Shown in pieces: positions 7,712 to 15,186 of a stretch of 26,773 bases of DNA. Under the pieces are notes generated by a model, which saw nothing but the letters and a program-made list of their open reading frames with translations, had not been told where the DNA came from and made no database searches. Both the position numbers and the translations under genes were made by a program. Origin of the DNA: DATKCJ01 sp035513275 (lineage in GTDB: Bacteria; Verrucomicrobiota; Verrucomicrobiia; Opitutales; Opitutaceae); contig DATKCJ010000454.1 of the NCBI GenBank assembly GCA_035513275.1, forward strand, positions 1 to 26,773. Direction: 5' to 3'. Every line of letters starts with the position of its first letter. Positions within the stretch are counted from its first letter, which is position 1.

Positions 7712-7745
7712 CTTCCTTCCGGAGGCAACGAGGCGCGCGTTCGCG

Positions 7746-8210
7746 TTACAGCCCGTGATCTTCGCGGATGCGGTTTCCGAGCGCCTTGCCATCGACGAGA
7801 TGGCCCTGGCGTTTCAACTGCTCGACTTGTTTCCACCGACGATCCGTGAAGTAAGAAGAGAACGAATCGAAGAGATCGCTCTCTGCCTCGGCTGCCTGCT
7901 TGTCGGTCAATTCGCCCGAGGACTGCTGAGCGCGGACGGCGTCGATCTTCTTCGTCATCGACTTGAGCGCCGCCACGAGTCCGAAGCCGGGCCCGAGGCG
8001 CCGGAAGTGGCGCGGCATCCGCATTTCCAGTCGCAGACCGATGTCGTTGAGAAGGAGCCCGATCAGGACAACGAAGGCGATGATCGCCAGGAGCGTCGCG
8101 ATATCGACGCCCGTGAACGGATTGCGATCCCGGAAGAGGGCGAATCCAGTCAATCCGATCAGCAGAAGGCCCGAGAAAACGACCAAGACAAAATGCCTGC
8201 GAGTATCCAT
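7746..8210 (-). CDS. Small membrane protein of unknown function
   Basis: A 154-aa protein with two predicted membrane helices (roughly residues 7-25 and 37-56, the second LLAIIAFVVLIGLLLND). A basic stretch and a hydrophilic, partly helical C-terminal part follow (SMTKKIDAVRAQQSSGELTD and onward). I do not recognise the family. The C-terminal LKRQGHLVDGKALG segment, with short helices, could be a cytoplasmic SHOCT-like oligomerisation tail; this is only a guess. The ATG at 8210 was chosen because it places a short basic N-terminus before the first helix; starts at 8234 and 8291 would add residues of low-complexity composition. It is convergent with the phosphatase-like gene. The 230 bp upstream contain only an 8-bp inverted repeat (AGCCCGCT 8348, AGCGGGCT 8385) and no gene. 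Confidence 0.6.
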   Translation of the reverse strand: MDTRRHFVLVVFSGLLLIGLTGFALFRDRNPFTGVDIATLLAIIAFVVLIGLLLNDIGLRLEMRMPRHFRRLGPGFGLVAALKSMTKKIDAVRAQQSSGELTDKQAAEAESDLFDSFSSYFTDRRWKQVEQLKRQGHLVDGKALGNRIREDHGL

Positions 8211-8440
8211 GCCTCGATCATGCGCCTGAACCATCGCCCGACAAGCTGATCCTTGGGCGGCGCCCGACGACCCAGGTTCAGCCGGGTTCAAGCAAGGGGT
8301 TTTGTTACCGTTTTGAGACTCCGCCTCCGTTTCGATCGCAATGCAGGAGCCCGCTTGAGGGCGATTGGGTCCCGTTCCTCACCGAGCGGGCTACGAGGCA
8401 GCCGGAATCGCCCGCATGCGCGCTCCCGCGAGTGCCTCCC

Positions 8441-9172
8441 TCACCGCGCGAGCCGGCGCCAGTTGTCGAGGATCACGGCGGCGGCCAATGCGGCGTTGAG
8501 CGACTCGGCCGCGCCACGCGCGGGAATCGTCACGAAGCGGGAGATGGAGGCACGCACTGCATCGGAGAGGCCGCGGCCCTCGCTGCCGATCACGATCACG
8601 GCATCGCGCGGGGCGGCGAGCGTATGGATGTCTTCGCCGCCGAGATCGCAGCCGAAGACCGGCACACCCGCGGTAGCCAGTGTGGCTCGCAGGTCGGCGC
8701 GATGCACGCGCACGCGGGCGAGCGAGCCCTTGCTGGCGTTCACAGCCTTTTGAGAGAACGGATCAGCGCAGCCTTCGCCGAGCACGACGCGGTCCACGCC
8801 GAACCAGTCGGCGGTGCGAAGGATCGTGCCGACGTTTCCCGGATCCTGCACGGCGTCGAGCGCGAGCGTGAGCCCGAGTGTGAGTGCGCCGGGCGCCAGC
8901 GGCTCGTCGTCGACGCGGCCAACGGCGAGCACCTCCGGTGGCGACGGGAAGTGGCTGATCCGCGCCATCTCGTCGGGTGTGACAGCGATGCGTGAGGACG
9001 CCGCGGTTTCGCCTTTCCACGAGTCGAGCGCGTAGAGCGTGAGTTCGAATCGACCGGAGCTGAGAAACTCGCGGACCGATTTGTCGCCTTCTACGACGAA
9101 GAGCCCGGCCTCGCGCCGATAGCGCTCCTCGTGGAGGCGGCGCAGGTGGCGTAGCTCGGCGTTGGTCGGCAT
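8441..9172 (-). CDS. SpoU (TrmH/RlmB-type) RNA 2'-O-methyltransferase
   Basis: A 243-aa protein of the SPOUT class, which transfers methyl from S-adenosylmethionine to a ribose 2'-OH in tRNA or rRNA. The N-terminal 90 residues resemble a substrate-binding domain (RRLHEERYRREAGLFVVEG, FPSPPEVLAVGR). The three trefoil-knot motifs follow: motif 1 LDAVQDPGNVGTILRTADWF (N113, R119), motif 2 IVIGSEGRGLSD (196-202) and motif 3 IPARGAAESLNAALAAAV (S224, N226). Length and domain order fit the two-domain RlmB/TsnR-like group, but the exact RNA target cannot be read from sequence. It stands alone between two genes of unknown function, with about 60 bp before the next gene upstream. Confidence 0.9.
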   Translation of the reverse strand: MPTNAELRHLRRLHEERYRREAGLFVVEGDKSVREFLSSGRFELTLYALDSWKGETAASSRIAVTPDEMARISHFPSPPEVLAVGRVDDEPLAPGALTLGLTLALDAVQDPGNVGTILRTADWFGVDRVVLGEGCADPFSQKAVNASKGSLARVRVHRADLRATLATAGVPVFGCDLGGEDIHTLAAPRDAVIVIGSEGRGLSDAVRASISRFVTIPARGAAESLNAALAAAVILDNWRRLAR

Positions 9173-9233
9173 GGGTCGCGTCGGACTTTGCGCCGCGGGG
9201 CGCGCCGACGCAACGATGGCGAAGTGCCGCGGC

Positions 9234-9929
9234 TCAGGCCGGCGGGTTCGCGGAGGCGACGTCCTCGGCGGTGAGCACGAGAAGATACCAGGCGAGGATG
9301 ACGAGGAAGCCGACTTCCTGGCGGCCGGCGGCCTTCACGCCGATCTCAACCATGCCGGTGGGCTTGTTGCCCGCGAACTCGGGGCGGATCTGGACGAGCT
9401 TGTTGCCTTCGTCGTCGAAGAACGCCCAAGCGTTCTGCATGAAGTTGACGCAGCGCCACGGAAATTTCTGTTCGCCGAGCGACTCGAGGACGCCGCCGCT
9501 GCTGTTGATGCGGAAAGTGCCGAAGTCGTAGTCGGAGTTGGGCAGGCGGATCGTGACGCGCGGGTGGATGAAGCCGGCGGACTTGAACGTCCAGGTGCCC
9601 TCGGGTGCGCGGGCGATCGCGGTGGTGCCGCCGATCCTCTTCCAGCGTAGCGTGGCGACGACTTCGTCGTTCACGGCCATCTCAAATTCCTGGCGAAGCG
9701 GGCTGGGCTGGCGCCACGTTGCAGATTGGCCGGCGAGGTCTCGAATGCTCTTGATCATGATCTTTGCGGGCTTTTCGCCGGTTGCCTCGGCCTTGGGCGG
9801 AGGGGTGGCTGCCAAACTTCTCAACGGTATGGGCTTGTCGGGATTTTCTTTGTTCATCTGGGGCGGGGGCCCGCGCGTCCCGCCTTCTTTTTCGGCCGGT
9901 TCCACGGGTTGAGATGCTATTGGGGTCAT
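9234..9929 (-). CDS. Protein of unknown function, possibly Tubby/LURP-one-like beta-barrel
   Basis: An approximately 231-aa protein. The first 60 residues are proline- and lysine-rich and probably disordered. The remainder is rich in alternating hydrophobic residues with many Trp, Phe and Gly (EFEMAVNDEVVATLRWKR, GTWTFKSAGFIHPRVTIRL, NAWAFFDDEGNKLVQIRP). It ends with a hydrophobic helix (VGFLVILAWYLLVLT). The layout, with a polar residue pattern and a C-terminal helix threading a barrel, is reminiscent of LURP-one/Tubby C-terminal-like proteins, but I have low confidence in this. The start is uncertain: ATG at 9929 has GGAG about 13 nt upstream, and ATGs at 9857 and 9758 are also in frame. 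It is divergent from deoC. Confidence 0.55.
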   Translation of the reverse strand: MTPIASQPVEPAEKEGGTRGPPPQMNKENPDKPIPLRSLAATPPPKAEATGEKPAKIMIKSIRDLAGQSATWRQPSPLRQEFEMAVNDEVVATLRWKRIGGTTAIARAPEGTWTFKSAGFIHPRVTIRLPNSDYDFGTFRINSSGGVLESLGEQKFPWRCVNFMQNAWAFFDDEGNKLVQIRPEFAGNKPTGMVEIGVKAAGRQEVGFLVILAWYLLVLTAEDVASANPPA

Positions 9930-10084
9930 CGGCTTTGTGAATCTCCAAATAGGGACATACCCCCAGTCCGCCGCTCCGGGCAACTCCCGCATGGGCTGGT
10001 TAGCTGGTTTGAGATGATTTTGACACCGGCACCGCCAAGCTTCCGCGCTTGTTCTTCCGGGCGTTCGGGACAACTTTTCCAGCA

Positions 10085-11008
10085 ATGCCCTCCGCCCTGC
10101 GCAGCCTGATCAACGAGATCGGATCCGTCGATGCCGTCGGCATCGAGGAGCGGGTGGCGAAATACACGACGCGGAGCATCAAGAAATCTTCGAAGGTCTT
10201 CGGGCTGAAACTCGCTGTATCGATGGTCGATCTCACGACGCTCGAGGGCAAGGACACGCCCGGCAAGGTGGCTTCGCTCTGCCAGAAGGCAGTGCGACCG
10301 CACGACGATCCGGAGATACCGGCGGTTGCGGCGGTCTGCGTGTATCCTTCGATGGTGAAGCATGCGCGCCGCTATCTTGGCGACACGACAGTGCGCATCG
10401 CCTCGGTGGCGACCGCGTTTCCATCGGGCCAGGCGCCACTGAAGACCCGCCTCGGCGAAGTGAAGCAGGCAGTTTCCGACGGCGCCGACGAGATTGACAT
10501 GGTGATCAATCGTGGCGCGTTTCTTGCCGGCGAATACGCGCGCGTGCAGGACGAGATCAGTGCGGTCGTCGAGGCGTGCGGCGAATCCACGCTCAAGGTG
10601 ATTCTCGAGACGAGTGAGTTGGAGACCTTCGACAGCATCCGCGCGGCGTCATTCCTCGCGATGCGCGTCATCCGCGCAAACGACTTCATCAAGACAAGCA
10701 CCGGCAAGACCTCGGCGAACGCCACGCTTGGCAACAACCAGGTGATGCTCGAAGCGATCCGCGATTTCTACCTCGCCACCGGCAAACCGGTCTCGATGAA
10801 GCCCGCGGGCGGCATCCGCACCGCGAAGCAGTCGCTCCATTTTCTGGTCGCGGTGAAGGAGACGCTCGGCGACGAGTGGCTCAACAACACGCGCTACCGT
10901 TTCGGCGCCTCCTCGCTGCTCAACGACCTCCTCCGCCAGATCGAGAAAGAGCGCACGGGTGCCTACCAGGCGCCGTATTACTTCAGCGAAGCCGCGGAAA
11001 GTTACTGA
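10085..11008 (+). CDS. deoC: Deoxyribose-phosphate aldolase
   Basis: A 307-aa class I aldolase that reversibly cleaves 2-deoxy-D-ribose-5-phosphate to D-glyceraldehyde-3-phosphate and acetaldehyde. The Schiff-base lysine is K203 in FIKTSTGKTS. The proton-relay lysine is K239 in MKPAGGIRT. The acidic residue is D138 in DEIDMVIN. The segment VCVYPSMV matches the conserved CVNP/VYP region. It is longer than the roughly 220-260 aa of E. coli-type DeoC because of an N-terminal extension, as in the longer eukaryote-like DERA subgroup. The ATG at 10085 is taken as start; an in-frame TTG at 10049 is less likely. It is the first gene of an operon with aldehyde dehydrogenase genes, which would oxidise the acetaldehyde product. 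Confidence 0.95.
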   Translation: MPSALRSLINEIGSVDAVGIEERVAKYTTRSIKKSSKVFGLKLAVSMVDLTTLEGKDTPGKVASLCQKAVRPHDDPEIPAVAAVCVYPSMVKHARRYLGDTTVRIASVATAFPSGQAPLKTRLGEVKQAVSDGADEIDMVINRGAFLAGEYARVQDEISAVVEACGESTLKVILETSELETFDSIRAASFLAMRVIRANDFIKTSTGKTSANATLGNNQVMLEAIRDFYLATGKPVSMKPAGGIRTAKQSLHFLVAVKETLGDEWLNNTRYRFGASSLLNDLLRQIEKERTGAYQAPYYFSEAAESY

Positions 11009-11013
11009 GAGGA
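11007..11013 (+). promoter_or_regulatory. Ribosome binding site of the deoC-linked aldehyde dehydrogenase
   Basis: GAGAGGA lies 5 nt before the ATG at 11019 and overlaps the deoC stop codon. It is one of the few clear Shine-Dalgarno sequences in the window. It fixes the dehydrogenase start and suggests translational coupling to deoC. Confidence 0.75.
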
Positions 11014-11018
11014 ATCCC

Positions 11019-12533
11019 ATGCCCACGCTCACCGAGAAGAAACACTCCCGCCCAGCCGGCCGAAACGGCGGTCGCCCATTGCCTGAACTCATCTTCGGAG
11101 ACTTGTGGGAATACGACCCGGCGCCCGAGTCAGCGGACCCGAAGCTGAAGTCGCGCTACGATCTGTTCATCGGCGGCAAGTTCGTCGCGCCTGCATCGGG
11201 GAAATACTTCGATTCGATCAACCCCGCCAACGAGCAGGTGCTCGCCGAAATCCCGCAGGCCGGCGCAGCCGATGTGGACGCCGCCTACCAGGCAGCGCGG
11301 AAGGCCTTCGACAACGTCTGGGGAAAGATGCCCGGCCGCGAGCGCGCGAAATACATCTATCGCATCGCGCGGCTGCTGCAGGATCGGGCGCGCGAGTTTG
11401 CCGTCGCCGAGACGATCGACGGCGGCAAGCCGATCAAGGAGTCGCGCGACTTCGATGTGCCGATGGCCGCCGCGCACTTTTTTTATCACGCAGGGTGGGC
11501 CGACAAACTCGACTACGTAGCGCCCGGCCGCGAGGTCGCGCCGCTCGGCGTCGTCGGCCAGGTGATTCCGTGGAATTTTCCGCTGCTGATGCTCGCATGG
11601 AAAATCGCGCCGGCGCTCGCGATGGGAAACTGCGTCGTGCTCAAGCCCGCCGAGACGACTTCGATCACCGCGCTCAAGCTCGCCGAGATTTTCCGCGAGG
11701 CGGATCTGCCGCCGGGCGTCGTCAATCTCGTCACGGGATTCGGCGACACGGGCGCGGCCGTGATGGGCCACCCGATTGCGGCAAAGGTCGCATTCACCGG
11801 GTCGACCGAAGTCGGCAAGATCATCATGCGGTCGCTCGCCGGCACAGACAAAAAGATGACGATGGAACTCGGCGGCAAGGCGGCGAACATCGTGTTCGAC
11901 GACGCGCCGATCAACCAGGCCGTCGAGGGCATCGTCAACGGCATCTTCTTCAACCAAGGTCACGTATGCTGCGCAGGCTCGCGACTGCTCGTGCAGGAGA
12001 CAGTCGCCGACGAGGTGGTCGCCAAGCTCAAGAACCGGATCAAGGTGCTGCGTGTCGGCGACCCGATGGACAAGAACACCGACATCGGTGCGATCAACTC
12101 GAAGGACCAGCTTGAGAAAATCCGCGAGCTATGCGACAGCGGTGTGAAGGAGGGCGCGGACTGCTTCCAGCCGGCGTGCAAGCTGCCGACGAAGGGCTAC
12201 TATTTCCGGCCAACGGTCTTCACGAATGTGACGATGAGCCACCGGATCGCACGCGAGGAGGTCTTCGGCCCGGTGCTGAGCGTGCTCACATTCCGCACGG
12301 TCGACGAGGCGATCGAGAAAGCGAACAACACCGCCTACGGCCTGAGCGCGGGAGTGTGGACCGACAAGGGTTCGCGTATCCTGAAGATGAGCACCGAGCT
12401 CAAGGCCGGCGTCGTCTGGGCGAACACCTACAACAAGTTCGATCCCGCCTCGCCCTTCGGCGGCTACAAGGAAAGCGGCTTCGGCCGCGAAGGCGGCCGC
12501 CAAGGGCTGCTCGATTACTGCAAGCTGGTCTGA
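11019..12533 (+). CDS. Aldehyde dehydrogenase, ALDH16-like catalytic half
   Basis: A 504-aa NAD(P)-dependent aldehyde dehydrogenase, complete in all catalytic elements: IPWNFP (N186), VVLKPAE (K209), FTGSTEVGK, MELGGK (E283), and nucleophile C317 in NQGHVCCAG. Coupled to deoC, its likely job is oxidation of acetaldehyde from deoxyribose-phosphate cleavage. The N-terminal extension (ELIFGDLWEYDPAPES) before the usual YDLFIGGKFV start resembles the N-terminus of ALDH16 proteins. A second, catalytically empty dehydrogenase-like protein is encoded two genes downstream. Together the two add up to 792 aa, close to the roughly 800 aa of ALDH16. The ALDH16 relation is inferred by eye. Confidence 0.92.
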   Translation: MPTLTEKKHSRPAGRNGGRPLPELIFGDLWEYDPAPESADPKLKSRYDLFIGGKFVAPASGKYFDSINPANEQVLAEIPQAGAADVDAAYQAARKAFDNVWGKMPGRERAKYIYRIARLLQDRAREFAVAETIDGGKPIKESRDFDVPMAAAHFFYHAGWADKLDYVAPGREVAPLGVVGQVIPWNFPLLMLAWKIAPALAMGNCVVLKPAETTSITALKLAEIFREADLPPGVVNLVTGFGDTGAAVMGHPIAAKVAFTGSTEVGKIIMRSLAGTDKKMTMELGGKAANIVFDDAPINQAVEGIVNGIFFNQGHVCCAGSRLLVQETVADEVVAKLKNRIKVLRVGDPMDKNTDIGAINSKDQLEKIRELCDSGVKEGADCFQPACKLPTKGYYFRPTVFTNVTMSHRIAREEVFGPVLSVLTFRTVDEAIEKANNTAYGLSAGVWTDKGSRILKMSTELKAGVVWANTYNKFDPASPFGGYKESGFGREGGRQGLLDYCKLV

Positions 12534-12540
12534 CCGAATC

Positions 12541-12807
12541 GTGTCGCAAGATGACTTCACTCCTCCAGGCGAATGCCCGGTCTGCGGCGAAGACGTTCCG
12601 GCCGGGGCGAGATCGTGCCCGGCGTGCGGCGCCGATGAGCGCACTGGATGGGACGACGAGGCGACTCGCTACGACGCACTCGACCTTCCCGACGAAGCGT
12701 TCGACGAAGAGATCAACCGACCTCCGCGAAAGCGTTGGCACCAGAGCGCCCTTTGGGTCGGCGTCGCGCTTGTGCTCGTCATCCTTCTCATCGTCGCCGT
12801 TGTTTGA
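12541..12807 (+). CDS. Small zinc-ribbon membrane protein
   Basis: An 88-aa protein starting at a GTG 7 bp after the dehydrogenase stop. Residues C12, C15, C26 and C29 form a two-knuckle zinc ribbon (CPVCGEDVPAGARSCPACG). An acidic linker follows (ALDLPDEAFDEEI), then a basic patch (PPRKRW) and one C-terminal membrane helix (ALWVGVALVLVILLIVAVV). It is therefore probably a tail-anchored inner-membrane protein with a cytoplasmic zinc ribbon. I do not recognise a family beyond this layout. It sits inside the deoC-dehydrogenase operon; whether it helps the neighbouring enzymes or is just co-transcribed is unknown. The spacing and the intact cysteines support it being a real gene despite its size. 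Confidence 0.7.
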   Translation: MSQDDFTPPGECPVCGEDVPAGARSCPACGADERTGWDDEATRYDALDLPDEAFDEEINRPPRKRWHQSALWVGVALVLVILLIVAVV

Positions 12808-12878
12808 CGCCGCTCAATCCGCCCCACCTGCCCGTTCAGGCGACTCTTCAACTTCAACTTCCTTCTTCAACTGACGTC

Positions 12879-13745
12879 ATGACCCGTCTTCCCATCACCA
12901 AAACTCCGAAGGTCTACGTCGGCGGTGCGTTCATTCGCTCGGAGAGCGGGCGCACGTTTGCGATCAACGACGCCGAGGGAAACTTCTTCGCGAACATCCC
13001 GCAGTGCACGCGCAAGGACTTGCGCAACGCCGTTGAGGCCGCCGCGAAGGCCGGCCCGGGCTGGGCGAAACGCACGGCATACAATCGCGGCCAGATACTC
13101 TATCGCCTCGGCGAGATGATCGAGGCGCGCGCCGCGGAGATGACCGCCGCGATCATGATCGGCGGCGCCTCGAAGTCGGCCGCCGCGAAGGAAGTGGACG
13201 CGACAGTCGACCGGCTCATCCACTACGCGGGCTGGACCGACAAATACGAGCAGGTGCTCGGAAACGTGAATCCCGTGGCCTCGCCGCACTTCAATTTCAC
13301 GGTCACCGAGCCGATGGGAGTTGTCGGCGTCATCGCGCCGGACGAGGCGCCGCTGCTCGGACTCGTCTCGCTCGTCGCGCCCGCGATCACTAGCGGCAAC
13401 ACGACGGTCGCGCTCGCATCGGGCGCTCAACCGTATCCGGCGATCGTGCTCGGCGAGATGCTCGCCACAAGCGACCTCCCCGGCGGCGTGGTGAACCTTC
13501 TCACGGGTTTCCGAAAGGAGATGGTGCCGACCTTCGCCACGCACACGCACCTGCGCGCGATCCTCGCCGTCGCAAACGCCGACGAGCGGAAACAACTCCA
13601 GCTCGCCGCCGCGGACAGCGTGAAGCGCGTTCGCCTTTGGAAGTCCGAGGAGAAGAACGACTGGTTCTCCGCGAAAGCCCAGGGAGTCTACTCGATCCGC
13701 GACACGCTCGAATTCAAGACCACCTGGCACCCGATCGGGGCATAG
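12879..13745 (+). CDS. Truncated aldehyde dehydrogenase-like protein without catalytic residues (ALDH16 C-terminal-like)
   Basis: A 288-aa protein that aligns with the N-terminal (cofactor-binding) part of aldehyde dehydrogenases: KVYVGGAFIRSESGRTFAI, then PMGVVGVIAP and LPGGVVNLLTGF. Key residues are changed: the WNFP asparagine position reads PDEAP, and the cofactor lysine region reads VALASGA. The parts that would carry the catalytic glutamate and cysteine are absent. The frame is intact and the last 60 residues (KRVRLWKSEEKNDWFS and onward) are a distinct tail, so it is not a simple decay product. In ALDH16 the second of two dehydrogenase domains is of this degenerate type; here it seems to be a separate gene in the operon of the active partner. 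Only 14 bp separate its stop from the convergent PIN-domain gene. Confidence 0.82.
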   Translation: MTRLPITKTPKVYVGGAFIRSESGRTFAINDAEGNFFANIPQCTRKDLRNAVEAAAKAGPGWAKRTAYNRGQILYRLGEMIEARAAEMTAAIMIGGASKSAAAKEVDATVDRLIHYAGWTDKYEQVLGNVNPVASPHFNFTVTEPMGVVGVIAPDEAPLLGLVSLVAPAITSGNTTVALASGAQPYPAIVLGEMLATSDLPGGVVNLLTGFRKEMVPTFATHTHLRAILAVANADERKQLQLAAADSVKRVRLWKSEEKNDWFSAKAQGVYSIRDTLEFKTTWHPIGA

Positions 13746-13759
13746 AGCGAGACACACGC

Positions 13760-14167
13760 TCAACGCAGCAACGCCTTGAAACCCATTTGTTCAAAGTGGT
13801 GATCACGGGTGAGCGCATCGGTCAGTTGCCGGTCTCTCATCACCTTCAACGAGTGACAATCGACTGCGCTCCATTCCTTGTCGGCATGTTGCCGATAAAG
13901 TGCGGTGGCTTCTTCGAGATCGCTTCGCAAAGCAGGCACAACTTCGACGTTCGGGCTGTTGCGGATCGAATCGCAGGCACGTGAAACGGCCTGACGCAGG
14001 GCGGGCCCCTTATCAGAGAAAAAGTTCAGCACCTCGATCAAGACCCAGTCGCTCGTAACTATTCGAATTAGTCCTTCACCAGTCGCGGACTTGGCCCGTT
14101 CGTGCAGCTCTTCCTTGGGGTGCAGCAACGCAATCCAGTAGTCGGCATCCGCAAATACTGTCTTCAT
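13760..14167 (-). CDS. PIN-domain RNase, VapC-like toxin
   Basis: A 135-aa PIN-domain protein. The acidic metal-binding residues are in place: D7 in VFADADYWIALL, E45 in SDWVLIEVLNFF, D103 in WSAVDCHSL and D122 in LTRDHHFEQMGF. These four fit the active site of VapC-type Mg-dependent endoribonucleases, which usually cut tRNA or rRNA when released from an antitoxin. Its ATG overlaps the stop codon of the upstream gene by ATGA, so the two are translationally coupled. That upstream gene encodes a 315-aa protein, far larger than the 70-90 aa typical of VapB antitoxins. It may be a toxin-antitoxin toxin or the effector of the helicase-containing cassette upstream. Confidence 0.85.
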   Translation of the reverse strand: MKTVFADADYWIALLHPKEELHERAKSATGEGLIRIVTSDWVLIEVLNFFSDKGPALRQAVSRACDSIRNSPNVEVVPALRSDLEEATALYRQHADKEWSAVDCHSLKVMRDRQLTDALTRDHHFEQMGFKALLR

Positions 14168-15111
14168 TCCTCCGCCACTTTTGGATGTCCGTAGAGATAG
14201 TGATCAAGGTTGCGGGCACCGTCCGTTGGCACCTTGGCCCATGCTTCAGGCGGAGCCGACCTGCCGATCTCCGCTACAATTTCCCAAATAGGTCTGGCGG
14301 ATGGGTCGAAGACCGGCTCGCCCTTTGCGACAATCTCAATGCTGGCGCCAGACTTGATGCGCCGGAGAGACCCATCAGTTCCAAACTGACCGGTGCCACG
14401 GACACGCAACCGCACGCTTCGGTGCTCATGAAGCGCCTTGGTAACCTCAGCCTCGTGTTCGTCGGAAAACACGCCCTCGGCTTTTCCGCCGTGTTCGAGC
14501 GAAATGGTAAACTCGCCGCCTCCGGCCAGTCTGAGGCTGGCGGCCCGCACCTCACCTATCAGATCGATGCTATCTTCGTAGCCAAATCGGACCCGCGTGA
14601 GCAAAACCTCGCGGGTGCGCAACGTGTAATCGGCGGCTCTCCGGGACCCCAGGTTCGTAAACTCGATGCCCTCGTCGCTTTGAAGGGTCCGGCCAAATTC
14701 CTCGAACAACCCCAAAGCCTGCCGGGGAAAGCGATCGGGAAGAGCGGGATCGCCCGGCGTGTTGCCGGCTTCGATGCAATCGTTGATCAGGATCACCGCA
14801 GAGTCCACGTCGTCCTCGGCGTTCAGACCGAGGACATCTTCGTCGAGTGCCGGGCAAGCGCGTTCGATTGGGACGCACGCCGAGCCCTTTCCAACCTCCC
14901 GGAAGAAGAGTTGGATTCCATCCTCAAAGTAACGTGGCAGTCGCTCCCGCTGCGGATTCCGGGCCCGCCAGAGACCTTTGGCGGTCTCGACGACCAGCTT
15001 CTTGAATGCCATCAACTCCGGCAATGCGTCGATCTCCAGAAATCCGGCCGCATCCTCGAAACGGCCGCCGTGAAACCGGAGTGTGGTGAGCGGTTTGACG
15101 GGCGTGTTCAT
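14164..15111 (-). CDS. 315-aa unknown protein coupled to the PIN RNase
   Basis: I do not recognise this family by name. The N-terminal third contains LRFHGGRFEDAAGFLEID and YFEDGIQLFFREVGKGSACV. The middle appears helical and acidic. Residues about 200-275 look like a beta-rich domain (EFTISLEHGGKAEGVFSD, RSVRLRVRGTGQF, GASIEIVAKGE). The C-terminus ends with a compact motif, WAKVPTDGARNLDHYLYG, near residues 291-308, a pattern I associate loosely with partners of PIN-domain proteins. Its stop overlaps the PIN gene start (ATGA). It begins 75 bp after the stop of the large helicase gene, all on one strand. The ATG at 15111 is preferred over 15147 because the extra residues look non-conserved. 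It may be the antitoxin or a sensor for the PIN protein. Confidence 0.7.
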   Translation of the reverse strand: MNTPVKPLTTLRFHGGRFEDAAGFLEIDALPELMAFKKLVVETAKGLWRARNPQRERLPRYFEDGIQLFFREVGKGSACVPIERACPALDEDVLGLNAEDDVDSAVILINDCIEAGNTPGDPALPDRFPRQALGLFEEFGRTLQSDEGIEFTNLGSRRAADYTLRTREVLLTRVRFGYEDSIDLIGEVRAASLRLAGGGEFTISLEHGGKAEGVFSDEHEAEVTKALHEHRSVRLRVRGTGQFGTDGSLRRIKSGASIEIVAKGEPVFDPSARPIWEIVAEIGRSAPPEAWAKVPTDGARNLDHYLYGHPKVAEE

Positions 15112-15186
15112 GGCGTGCCGGGGATGCGGACAGCGATAACAGACCACTCATCGATGCCGAGTGCAAATTCGGTGCGTGGTAGCGGT

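Noticed and set aside
8348..8392. Rho-independent terminator from AGCCCGCT/AGCGGGCT
   Set aside because: The loop would be 29 nt and no T tract follows; recorded only as a weak inverted repeat.
12867..13763. Minus-strand open frame (298 codons) opposite the short dehydrogenase-like gene
   Set aside because: The plus-strand frame has clear dehydrogenase similarity, and the minus-strand product is a low-complexity Arg/Val/Asp sequence.
13760..15111. Classical VapBC toxin-antitoxin locus
   Set aside because: The PIN protein fits VapC, but the partner is far too large and has no AbrB, RHH or HTH pattern that I can see, so I did not name it VapB.
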